This document shows, one piece after another, positions 9,048 through 16,389 of a DNA stretch of 51,677 bases; the stretch's first letter is position 1; the number at the start of each line of letters is the position of its first letter. The notes under the pieces were generated by a model, which was given only the letters and a program-made list of their open reading frames with translations, was not told the DNA's origin and searched no databases. The stretch spans positions 1 through 51,677 of the forward strand of contig NZ_FNGM01000033.1 of the NCBI RefSeq assembly GCF_900102965.1. Direction: 5' to 3'. The position numbers and the translations under genes were made by a program. The DNA is from Paenibacillus jilunlii. Its GTDB lineage: Bacteria; Bacillota; Bacilli; Paenibacillales; Paenibacillaceae.

Positions 9048-9090
9048 GAAACGGCTGCGCCGCCCTTACAACAAGGACGGCGCCCGTTTC
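9048..9090. other. Strong inverted repeat between fba and murA
   Basis: GAAACGG and CCGTTTC arms, with inner GCGCCG and CGGCGC arms, form a long hairpin. No T run follows on the minus strand, so it may be a transcript-stabilising or weak terminating structure. The rest of the 8969-9285 gap holds a short CACCG/CGGTG hairpin near 9155-9172 and nothing else I recognise. Confidence 0.5.
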
Positions 9091-9285
9091 CGCAAGCAAA
9101 TACAAGGACAGGTTACCGCCGTAAGCGAATAACTCCTTATATTAAATGGAAAGACACCGGCTAGGCGGTGCTCTCCACATATAATCTATTCAGCTGGACG
9201 ACATTTCAGTAATCTGTTGTTGCAGACAAGTGGAGAGGTGCAGTGACAGCTCTAAGTAAGCCTGTCCGCTTTCCTCATGAATGGA

Positions 9286-10140
9286 TTAGGCTTTGTTGCT
9301 GGAGCCGAACTCGCGGATTTTGCCGATAACGGTTTGTTTGATAGCTTCGCGGCCTGGTGCGATGAATGTACGCGGATCGTAAGCATCCGGTTTAGCAGCC
9401 AGCACTTCGCGAACAACCTTAGCAAATGCGATCTGGTTCTCAGTGTTTACGTTGATTTTGGAAGTACCCAGGGAAATGGATTTCTTGATATCATGCTCTG
9501 GAATACCAGTTCCGCCGTGCAGAACCAATGGAAGTTTAACCGCATCACGGATTTCTTCCATTTCTTTGAACCCAAGGTTAGGTTCGCCATGGTAAGGGCC
9601 ATGTACGGAACCAAGAGCAGGAGCCAAGGTATCGATACCAGTTTCTTTGACGATACGCACGCATTCGTTCAGGTCCGCATATTGAATTCCGCCGATAACG
9701 TCGTCTTCCTGTCCGCCGACAGTACCCACTTCAGCTTCTACAGAAACACCTTTTGCATGAGCATAATCTACAACTTTTTTGGTCATTTCGATATTCTCAT
9801 CAATTGGGTGATGGGAACCGTCGATCATTACAGATGTGAAGCCAGCATCAATTGCTTCTTTACATTTGTCAAAGCTGGAACCGTGATCCAGGTGAATGGC
9901 AACCGGTACGGTGATCTTCATGTCATGGATAAGACCTTCAACCATCTTAACAACGGTGTAGAATCCGCCCATGTGACGGGCTGCGCCTTCAGATACGCCA
10001 AGGATTACTGGTGACTTCTCTTCTTCTGCGGCACCAAGAATCGCTTGAGTCCACTCCAGGTTGTTGATGTTGTACTGGCCAACTGCGTATTTTCCTTGTA
10101 GTGCTTTGTTTAACATGTCTGTCATCGATACTAATGGCAT
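9286..10140 (-). CDS. fbaA: Fructose-1,6-bisphosphate aldolase, class II
   Basis: A 284-residue zinc-dependent aldolase of glycolysis and gluconeogenesis, cleaving fructose 1,6-bisphosphate to dihydroxyacetone phosphate and glyceraldehyde 3-phosphate. HLDHG (H83, D85, H86) carries catalytic and metal residues. SVHGPYHGEP and VLHGGTG complete the metal and phosphate sites. Length fits the Gram-positive FbaA type (285). It lies just downstream of spo0F as in B. subtilis, but the transaldolase-like gene found there is absent. A terminator and a separate promoter lie upstream. Confidence 0.96.
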   Translation of the reverse strand: MPLVSMTDMLNKALQGKYAVGQYNINNLEWTQAILGAAEEEKSPVILGVSEGAARHMGGFYTVVKMVEGLIHDMKITVPVAIHLDHGSSFDKCKEAIDAGFTSVMIDGSHHPIDENIEMTKKVVDYAHAKGVSVEAEVGTVGGQEDDVIGGIQYADLNECVRIVKETGIDTLAPALGSVHGPYHGEPNLGFKEMEEIRDAVKLPLVLHGGTGIPEHDIKKSISLGTSKINVNTENQIAFAKVVREVLAAKPDAYDPRTFIAPGREAIKQTVIGKIREFGSSNKA

Positions 10141-10201
10141 GGTTTCAATCCTCCTAAAATATTGGGTTGCTTATATATAAGCCGACATCACATACAGGCC
10201 T

Positions 10202-10230
10202 ATTATAGCACATCCTGTGTCAAATACTAA
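10202..10230 (-). promoter_or_regulatory. Likely fbaA promoter, extended -10
   Basis: On the minus strand a perfect TATAAT (10202-10207) is preceded by TGC, giving an extended -10. A weak -35 TTAGTA lies 17 bases upstream (10225-10230). A nearby TTGACA is only 10 bases from the -10, too close to serve. The site is about 65 bases upstream of the fbaA start. Confidence 0.55.
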
Positions 10231-10240
10231 ATAGGATACA

Positions 10241-10262
10241 CAAAAAAATGTCCCGCCGGGAC
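10241..10262 (-). terminator. Terminator after spo0F
   Basis: On the minus strand GTCCC, GGC, GGGAC forms a compact hairpin followed by ATTTTTTT. It lies about 70 bases past the restored spo0F stop at 10335. Confidence 0.8.
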
Positions 10263-10334
10263 GATATTCGGCCAACCATACTCAGGCAGACTAATCCTCT
10301 CTAGAGTATCCATAACGGAACATTCCCAAACACC

Positions 10335-10720
10335 TTAGCTGCATTGGTCTATAGACTTATTATTAAGGTGCATGTTCACAGCTATCCGCATCTCATCGAT
10401 GTCAAACGGCTTGGTAAAATGCATGAGCGCCCCAGCTTGGTCGCCTCCTTAATCATATCCAGTTCACCGTAAGCTGTCATCATAATGACCTTGATAGCCG
10501 GATTGATCTCCTTCAAATGCTTCAGGATCTCAAGTCCGTCCATTCCCGGAATTTTCATATCGAGCAAGACCAGGTCAGGCGATTCGCTGCGGACAATGTC
10601 CAATGCCAGTTTTCCGTTAGCGGCTTGAAATGTGGCATACCCTTCACTATTAAATACTTCCATGAGGAGAATCCGGATTCCGTTCTGATCATCGACAATT
10701 AACACTTTTTTCTTTTCCAT
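10335..10720 (-). pseudogene. spo0F: spo0F response regulator, single-base frameshift
   Basis: Residues 1-95 match Spo0F closely: acidic pocket DD, phosphorylation-site segment LVLLDMKIPGMDG and the MTAYGELDMI loop. After KLG the frame shifts. Adding one G to the minus-strand G run at 10430-10433 restores the expected ending with FTKPFDIDEM and a stop at 10335. As read, the protein loses the invariant lysine of the KPFD motif and the last helix. Spo0F relays phosphate from sensor kinases to Spo0B, so the loss would block the phosphorelay. A homopolymer sequencing error is an equally good explanation. Start is ATG at 10718-10720 with GGGAGG upstream. Confidence 0.85.
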
Positions 10721-10814
10721 ACCATACCCTCCCAGAATTTGAAGCAGATTGTCCATACCGCGCGCACGTACAGCTAATGACCCCTCAACAAAACAAGTCT
10801 ATACGAAACCTATT

Positions 10815-10841
10815 ATTCGTTCCTTATAGTCAAAATCCTGC
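10815..10841 (-). promoter_or_regulatory. SigH-type promoter of spo0F
   Basis: On the minus strand GCAGGATTT (10833-10841) and AACGAAT (10815-10821) are separated by 11 bases. This matches the SigH consensus RNAGGAWWW-N11-12-RNNGAAT at every defined position. B. subtilis spo0F is known to have a SigH promoter. The site is about 95 bases upstream of the ATG. Confidence 0.75.
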
Positions 10842-10931
10842 TAATTGGTTAAAATGCGTAAATCTATGTCATTTTATGGACTGGAGCCAGCCGGCGATAA
10901 GAAGGCAATTCTTGCTTAAAATGGGGGTGAT

Positions 10932-10961
10932 TTTAAAGAAAGCCTCCAGGGCGGAGGCTTG
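10932..10961 (-). terminator. Terminator after pyrG
   Basis: On the minus strand AAGCCTCC, GCCCT, GGAGGCTT forms an 8-bp stem followed by TCTTTAAAAT. It lies 27 bases past the pyrG stop. Confidence 0.8.
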
Positions 10962-10986
10962 GCAGGTCTATTTACAGGTATTCGGA

Positions 10987-12594
10987 TTACAATTGTTCGG
11001 AATGCGTCAGCGAAGCTTTGACAAATTCACGGAAAAGAGGCTGCGGCCGGTTCGGACGGGAAGTAAACTCTGGATGGAACTGTACCGACAGGAACCACGG
11101 ATGGCCCGGAAGCTCGACGATCTCCACCAGACGGCCATCCGGAGAGGTTCCGGAGATTACGAGGCCGGCTTTTTCAATCTCATCACGGTAGGCGTTGTTG
11201 AACTCATACCGGTGACGGTGACGTTCATATACCAACTCATCATCATAGCAGGACATTGCCAGTGATTCAGGAAGCAGCTTACATGGGTAAAGACCAAGAC
11301 GCATGGTTCCGCCCATATCCTCGATATCCTTCTGCTCCGGCAGCAGGTCAATCAGCGGATGCGGTGTAGCCGGATCAATCTCCGAGCTGTTCGCTCCAGC
11401 CAGTCCCAGAATGGAACGGCCGTATTCAATAACGGAAACCTGCATCCCAAGGCAGATACCGAAGAACGGAATGGATTGTTCACGGGCATAACGGATGGCA
11501 GAAATCTTGCCTTCGATCCCCCGGTCACCGAAGCCGCCCGGAACAAGAATGCCCCCGATGCCGCCCAGCAATTCACCGACATTCTCGTCGGTAACAAGCT
11601 CAGCATCCACCCAGCGCACCTTCACCTCGGCATTGGCCGCAAAGCCGGCATGCGAAAGAGACTCCACTACACTCAAATAGGCATCATGCAGTGCTACATA
11701 TTTGCCGACAATGGCTATCTCAACGGTGCGCTCCAGCTTCTGGATCCGGCCCAGCATATTCTCCCATTCGCGCATATCCGGAGCAGGTGTCGTCAGCTTC
11801 AAATGATTGACTACAATTTCGTCCAGCCCTTCATCCCGAAGGTTGAGCGGCACTTCATACAAGGTCGATGCATCGCGGCATTCCACCACTGCATTGGCAT
11901 CGATATCACAGAACAGGGCGATTTTGGCCTTCATATCATCAGAAAGCGCATATTCCGTGCGGCATACAATAACATTCGGCTGAATCCCGATACTGCGGAG
12001 CTCCTTGACGCTATGCTGTGTCGGTTTGGTTTTGACTTCTCCGGCAGCCTTGATATACGGAATTAAGGTGACATGAATGTACATCACATTCTCACGGCCA
12101 ATGTCGCTTTTGATCTGACGGATAGCTTCCAGAAACGGCAAGCTTTCGATATCGCCCACGGTACCGCCGATTTCGGTAATCACCACATCGGACCCGGTCT
12201 CACGGCCTGCGCGGAATACACGTTCCTTGATCTCGTTCGTGATATGCGGAATGACTTGAACCGTGCCGCCCAAATACTCCCCGCGGCGCTCTTTGCTGAT
12301 GACCGAGGAATAGATTTTGCCGGTTGTCACGTTGCTGTTCTTCGAGAGATTGATGTCAATAAACCGTTCATAGTGCCCCAGGTCCAGGTCGGTTTCCGCC
12401 CCATCGTCGGTTACAAACACTTCGCCATGCTGATAAGGACTCATGGTTCCAGGGTCTACATTAATATAAGGATCGAATTTTTGAATCGTCACCTTCAAAC
12501 CTCTGTTCTTGAGCAGCCTGCCCAGAGAAGCGGCGGTAATCCCTTTGCCCAGGGAAGACACGACACCACCCGTTACAAAAATATACTTTGTCAC
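10987..12594 (-). CDS. pyrG: CTP synthase
   Basis: A 535-residue enzyme that aminates UTP to CTP using glutamine. The N-terminal synthetase domain begins KYIFVTGGVVSSLGKG with its P-loop. The C-terminal glutamine amidotransferase domain has the nucleophile motif GICLGMQ and a late QFHPEF motif carrying the His and Glu of the triad. Length matches the family (535 in B. subtilis). It lies between rpoE and spo0F as in B. subtilis. I do not see the pyrG attenuator of B. subtilis: no initial run of G beside a hairpin is evident in the upstream gap. Confidence 0.97.
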   Translation of the reverse strand: MTKYIFVTGGVVSSLGKGITAASLGRLLKNRGLKVTIQKFDPYINVDPGTMSPYQHGEVFVTDDGAETDLDLGHYERFIDINLSKNSNVTTGKIYSSVISKERRGEYLGGTVQVIPHITNEIKERVFRAGRETGSDVVITEIGGTVGDIESLPFLEAIRQIKSDIGRENVMYIHVTLIPYIKAAGEVKTKPTQHSVKELRSIGIQPNVIVCRTEYALSDDMKAKIALFCDIDANAVVECRDASTLYEVPLNLRDEGLDEIVVNHLKLTTPAPDMREWENMLGRIQKLERTVEIAIVGKYVALHDAYLSVVESLSHAGFAANAEVKVRWVDAELVTDENVGELLGGIGGILVPGGFGDRGIEGKISAIRYAREQSIPFFGICLGMQVSVIEYGRSILGLAGANSSEIDPATPHPLIDLLPEQKDIEDMGGTMRLGLYPCKLLPESLAMSCYDDELVYERHRHRYEFNNAYRDEIEKAGLVISGTSPDGRLVEIVELPGHPWFLSVQFHPEFTSRPNRPQPLFREFVKASLTHSEQL

Positions 12595-12726
12595 TGTATA
12601 ACCCTCCTAAATAAAGTCCAGAAATTCAGGCGACGCTGTGTTTATCGTACCCTTTTTTCCATTATCAAAACAGGGAACCCACAAGTTAGTTCTTAGAAAG
12701 ATCCCGGAAAAACCCTCCAAAAAAAA

Positions 12727-12762
12727 CAAAAAAGTGACACCCGTAGAACCGGGGCACTTTTT
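12727..12762 (-). terminator. Terminator after rpoE
   Basis: On the minus strand AAAAAGTGCCCCGG and a GGGTGTCACTTTTTT arm pair around a short loop and end in a T run. The site separates rpoE from pyrG. The complementary A run makes it potentially active in both directions. Confidence 0.8.
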
Positions 12763-12865
12763 ATTTGTGAAAACAATATTAACTTTCATTATAAGCCCAT
12801 GCAATAGTTTACTCTGACGATCCTACCCATGTCAAGGGAGGAATTGCGCCTGATTGCAATCTATT

Positions 12866-13429
12866 CTAATAGTTATCGTTCTCATCTTCATCATCGGCAT
12901 CTTCATCGTCGCCGTCTATGGAATCCTCATCATCCACATCGTCTTCGTCGATGTCATCTTCATCGATTACAACATCTTCGTCCACTTCTTCTTCGCTGTC
13001 ATCGTCCGAATAAAGATCATCGCGATCCTCGTCGATAGCGTCGAAATCCTCTTCTTCTGCTGCATAGTTATCTTCTTCTTCCGCGAAGTCGTCGTCCTCC
13101 AGATCGTCATCCTCGTCATTGATAATACGCGGACGTTTGGAGTTGCCGACCGGGTCATCGGAGCGTTCCAGCGGATACCAGCGTTTGAGTCCCCACAGGT
13201 TGGTTCCGACGCAGGCAAAACGCCCGTCAATGTTGATCTCGGTATATAGCTGGGCAATAGTATCGTTCGTTTGTTCTTCTGTCATCCCGCGCAGCTTGGC
13301 CACTTCGACCATCAGGTCACGGTAATAATAGGGTGTATTGGCTGCTTTGAGCACCAGAAAAGCCAGGTCCACCATCGGCATTTCTTTTACTTTCTCGGGG
13401 TCCAGCTTTAAATTGAGTGGCGTACTCAC
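12866..13429 (-). CDS. rpoE: RNA polymerase delta subunit
   Basis: A 187-residue Firmicute-specific polymerase subunit. The folded N-terminal domain (about residues 1-95) contains MPMVDLAFLVLK and a NLWGLKRWYP segment, as in RpoE. The rest is almost entirely D and E, a disordered acidic tail that displaces nucleic acid and aids polymerase recycling. The start is GTG or ATG near 13429, in frame with STPLNLKLD. It lies upstream of pyrG as in B. subtilis. A possible regulated leader lies upstream (13598-13693). Confidence 0.95.
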   Translation of the reverse strand: MSTPLNLKLDPEKVKEMPMVDLAFLVLKAANTPYYYRDLMVEVAKLRGMTEEQTNDTIAQLYTEINIDGRFACVGTNLWGLKRWYPLERSDDPVGNSKRPRIINDEDDDLEDDDFAEEEDNYAAEEEDFDAIDEDRDDLYSDDDSEEEVDEDVVIDEDDIDEDDVDDEDSIDGDDEDADDEDENDNY

Positions 13430-13597
13430 TAAAGGACACTTCCTCTCACGCTTTGTTCACATTACCGTTAATTTCTATTTCATAATATCCATTAACAAAA
13501 CTAAGTAAAACCTATTTGGCAGCAAATTGCAAGTCAAAACCGTCCAGCGGAATTATGTATTCTCAGGCTTCCCGGAAAACCCGTTCCTTCCTTAACA

Positions 13598-13728
13598 TGA
13601 AAAAGGCGGAGGTACTCCCTCCGCGCATGACTGTATCCACGCCAAGGATCGGCTCCTTACGGGATGTTGCAAAGAGAACCTAACGGCCCTCTTCTGTTTA
13701 TTTTATGTAAAGCTCCGCTTTTTGACAC
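13598..13728 (-). ncRNA. Candidate small RNA or rpoE leader with promoter and terminator
   Basis: On the minus strand GTGTCA (13723-13728), 17 bases and TAAAAT (13700-13705) form a plausible SigA promoter. The predicted transcript of about 95 nucleotides starts near 13693 and can form three hairpins: AGAG/CTCT, AAGGA/TCCTT, then GCGGAGG-GAGTA-CCTCCGC with TTTTT (ending near 13598). The last is a clear intrinsic terminator, 170 bases before rpoE. No minus-strand gene lies upstream to need it. I recognise no known riboswitch class. It could be a free small RNA or an attenuator for rpoE. Confidence 0.45.
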
Positions 13729-13832
13729 GATGGGCAGCCCATTTCGCTAAAAAAGGGCAAGTTCCCATTCGGACGTCCGCCTCCTTTCATACAATATGTC
13801 AGCACGGCACCGAGGAGGGGACGGCGTAACTT

Positions 13833-14999
13833 ATGGATTACTACAGATTTTGGCAGATACTGCTTGATGAGATATCGGCTGCCCCCAAAAATGCCGACCG
13901 GCGCATCGTTACCTTCAAAGATGCCCGCCAGTATGCCGGAGCGCTGTCAGAGTGGAAATCGCTGAAGGCGAAAAAACCGGGACTGCGGCAAGTGCAAATG
14001 TCCCCGCTGATCCGGGCATTTTTTGTGCCCGCTGCCGGAGCGGGTAAGCTGCTCCATACATTTGAAGACGCCCTATGTATCGAAGAGGATGCACGGATAC
14101 AAGTCCATGCGGTGGCCCCTGAAAAATCGGGCACCTTAATGCCCTGGGGCGTAAAAGCGATTCATGCCCCCCAGGCCTGGTCCAGATCTACCGGTGTACA
14201 TGTGAAAATCGGTGTCATTGATACAGGGGCCGACTACCGGCACCCGGATCTCAAGCATTCGCTGGCCTCCGGTGTGAACCTGCTGTACCGCGGCATGCTC
14301 CCTTTCGATGATAATGGACACGGCACCCATATCGCCGGAACGCTGGCAGCCGCCGGCGGCACCCGCGGCATGATGGGCGTAGCGCCGCGGGCGCTGCTGT
14401 ATCCGGTCAAAGCTTTTGACCATAACGGCTCGGCTTATGTGTCCGATATTGTACTGGGCATCGACTGGTGCGTACAGAACAAGATCGACATTATTAATAT
14501 GAGCTTCGGCATGAAAACCAGAAGCAAAGCCCTTCACGATGTGGTGATCAAGGCCTACCGGGCCGGGATCGCCATCATCGCTTCCTCCGGCAACGACGGC
14601 AAACGCGGCGGGGATTATCCCGCCCGCTACCCCGAGACGATCGCCGTCGGCGCCCTTGACCGAAGGCACCGCGTCGCGGCCTTCAGCAACCGGGGTCCGT
14701 ATATTGATGTATACGGACCCGGGGAAAGCGTGCCCTCCTGCTGGCTGAAGGAGGGCTACAAAGAGATGAGCGGCACCTCCATGGCGACCTCGCATGTCAC
14801 GGGAGCCGCCGCTTTGCTGCTCGCGCTGCGCCCGGGGCTCTCGCCACGGGAGCTGAAGCTGCTCCTGCGCCGCACAGCCTCGCCGGTACGGCTGCGCAAG
14901 GGCCAGCGCCGCGCGGCCCTGGGCGGCGGCGCGGCGGATGCCCTGCGCCTGCTGCGGGCAGGCGCGCGGGCGAAGCGGGCGACCGCCGCGAAGGCATAG
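13833..14999 (+). CDS. Subtilisin-like serine protease, no signal peptide
   Basis: A 388-residue S8 family peptidase. The catalytic triad is D130 (VIDTGAD), H163 (GHGTH) and S316 (GTSMATSH), with the oxyanion residue N254 (SSGND). The first 100 residues resemble an inhibitor-like propeptide, but there is no hydrophobic signal sequence, so it may be cytoplasmic or leave by another route. The C-terminal 50 residues are rich in R, A and G and very GC-rich. The start has AGGAGGGG upstream. It is the first plus-strand gene and is divergent from rpoE. A GC-rich tandem array begins 24 bases after the stop. Confidence 0.9.
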   Translation: MDYYRFWQILLDEISAAPKNADRRIVTFKDARQYAGALSEWKSLKAKKPGLRQVQMSPLIRAFFVPAAGAGKLLHTFEDALCIEEDARIQVHAVAPEKSGTLMPWGVKAIHAPQAWSRSTGVHVKIGVIDTGADYRHPDLKHSLASGVNLLYRGMLPFDDNGHGTHIAGTLAAAGGTRGMMGVAPRALLYPVKAFDHNGSAYVSDIVLGIDWCVQNKIDIINMSFGMKTRSKALHDVVIKAYRAGIAIIASSGNDGKRGGDYPARYPETIAVGALDRRHRVAAFSNRGPYIDVYGPGESVPSCWLKEGYKEMSGTSMATSHVTGAAALLLALRPGLSPRELKLLLRRTASPVRLRKGQRRAALGGGAADALRLLRAGARAKRATAAKA

Positions 15000-15022
15000 C
15001 GGCGGCAGCCGGCTAGGCCCCC

Positions 15023-15187
15023 GGATCGCGGGGGCTGTGAACGGGCCGCCGGGATCGCGGGCCTTGGGCGGGCCGCCGGATCGCACACCTTGGGCGGGCC
15101 GCCGGATCGCACACCTTGGGCGGGCCGCCGGATCGCACGCCTTGGGCGGGCCGCCGGATCGCACGCCTTGGGCGGGCCGCCGGAGTA
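15023..15187. repeat. 26-bp GC-rich tandem array
   Basis: Units beginning GGATCGC recur at 15052, 15078, 15104, 15130 and 15156, exactly 26 bases apart, with a partial unit at 15182 and a degenerate one at 15023. Each contains the palindrome GGCGGGCCGCC. The period is not a multiple of three, so the array is not a coding repeat. It directly follows the subtilisin gene. Confidence 0.95.
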
Positions 15188-15371
15188 GGATCCGCACTCC
15201 CCGGCAACTTAGCCGCCTTAAGCTGTGCGGGTAAGCCCAGGTGGAAAAGCCCCCTTATTCTGCACCATTGCCCTGAACAAGCAGAAACGGCTGTGCCGCC
15301 CCCCATAGGACAGTGCAACCGTCTTGGATTTCAGTCTAACGTTACCCGGAGAACGACTCCCATGATCTCTA

Positions 15372-15565
15372 CGGCAACTCCAAGTGGAAAAAAGTTAACT
15401 AATTTGCTTGCTCATCCTGTTCTCCGTAGGTTAAATGGAAAAAGGTACACTAATTCAGCTCATTTCGCCCCTGATGAGGTAATATAGCCTAATTAAGTTT
15501 ACTTTTTCCATCTAAATCTCAGGATTTTTGAATTTCGGAAAAAATAAACTCCCTTTTTCCAACTA
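15372..15565. repeat. Dispersed repeat A, copy 1 (palindromic intergenic element)
   Basis: About 194 bp that align along their whole length with 21012-21204. The element holds two direct copies of a TGGAAAAAGG-N2-ACTAA-type motif (15383-15402, 15434-15452) followed by two inverted copies (15493-15511, 15543-15563), so it is an imperfect palindrome. There is no open reading frame of note. It lies in the unassigned 15000-16380 gap between the protease and argS. Confidence 0.85.
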
Positions 15566-15652
15566 GCGCTCGCGAAGAAGCGGGTGAGCAAGCGAGTTGG
15601 AATGAGGTGATTTAGACCGACTGATCCCTCAGCCTTATAGTTTCCAAGATAA

Positions 15653-15905
15653 GGGCAAACCAGCCTTCGCTGCTCTAACAACGGTATTTCTGCCGTTATT
15701 TATGGCCAAACCGGCCTTCTCTGCTTCAACAACGGTATTTCTGCCGTTATTTATAGCCAATCCGGCCTTCGCCTCTTCAACAACGGCATTTCTGCCGTTA
15801 TTTATAACCAAACCGGCCTTCGCCTCTTCAACAACGGCATTTCTGCCGTTATTTATAACCAAACCGGCCTTCGCCTCTTCAACAACGGTATTTCTGCCGC
15901 TGTTC
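15653..15905. repeat. 51-bp tandem array with hairpin in each unit
   Basis: ACGG starts recur at 15681, 15732, 15783, 15834 and 15885, exactly 51 bases apart, giving about five units. Each unit contains AACGGCATTTCTGCCGTT or its T variant, a 5- to 7-bp hairpin. The period is 17 codons, so both strands stay open through the array, but no start with a ribosome binding site supports a gene. It is inserted between repeat A copy 1 and the DnaA-box block. Confidence 0.95.
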
Positions 15906-15929
15906 GTTGTAAATTCTTTCAAAGGGTGT

Positions 15930-15962
15930 TTATCCCCCAACTTTATACGCAATTTATCCACA
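15930..15962 (+). promoter_or_regulatory. Three DnaA-box-like nonamers, block 1
   Basis: Reading plus: TTATCCCCC (15930, two mismatches), TTATACGCA (15943, one mismatch) and TTATCCACA (15954, perfect), all in one orientation with starts 13 and 11 bases apart. The block and its flank through about 15991 align with 21303-21365. Function is inferred from the nonamers only. Confidence 0.5.
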
Positions 15963-16074
15963 AGCGGAAGTTATCATAGTTCCCTAAACAAGAACAAGGT
16001 TACCCTGGCGGGTAAATAACAATCCGCAGCTTACGAGGCCCTTCACGATCTACCGGCTGATACGGACCGAAAAT

Positions 16075-16250
16075 CCGTTATTGGCAGGACAACGCGGACA
16101 GAGCTTCCGCTAATTGGCGCTAATTGTCCTATCTCTCCTTATTACAGACTCAAACGAGCAATATAGCGGGCTCCTGAGTCCGAATCCGCCAGGAAAGCAG
16201 GCTTTCTTTGCAAAATAAGGCCCTCTCTGTCCGTTTCAGTCCGCTGAGAA
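16075..16250. repeat. Dispersed repeat B, copy 1
   Basis: This stretch aligns imperfectly with 51015-51217. The best-matched end is GCAAAATAA followed eight bases later by CTGTCCG (16211-16236 here, about 51176-51202 there). An inner GCGGACAG segment and a CTC-AA-GA-ATATA-CG segment also correspond. The rest of the 15966-16333 gap shows no gene. Confidence 0.6.
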
Positions 16251-16333
16251 GCCACATCCTCCTGCACCGCTTATATCATCCAAAGCTTCCAAGATATCCG
16301 CATGTCTTGGCATTGCATAATATCCTGAACAAA

Positions 16334-16374
16334 ACCAAAAGCTCCGCCCAATCACACGGGGCGGAGCTTTTGGT
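16334..16374 (-). terminator. Terminator after argS
   Basis: ACCAAAAGCTCCGCC and GGCGGAGCTTTTGGT form a perfect 15-bp stem. On the minus strand TTTGTT follows. It lies 16 bases past the argS stop. Confidence 0.85.
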
Positions 16375-16389
16375 TCAGAGGCCGGACGG

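Noticed and set aside
14136..15197. 353-residue minus-strand frame over the protease and 26-bp array
   Set aside because: It is the antisense shadow of the GC-rich protease gene, with low-complexity R/A/G/P sequence and no family features.
15023..15905. CRISPR array
   Set aside because: Both arrays are contiguous tandem repeats without unique spacers, and there are no cas genes.
15635..15961. 108-residue minus-strand frame with 17-residue repeats
   Set aside because: It exists because the 51-bp array has a period divisible by three. Its GTG start lies inside a DnaA box and has no ribosome site; the opposite strand is equally open.
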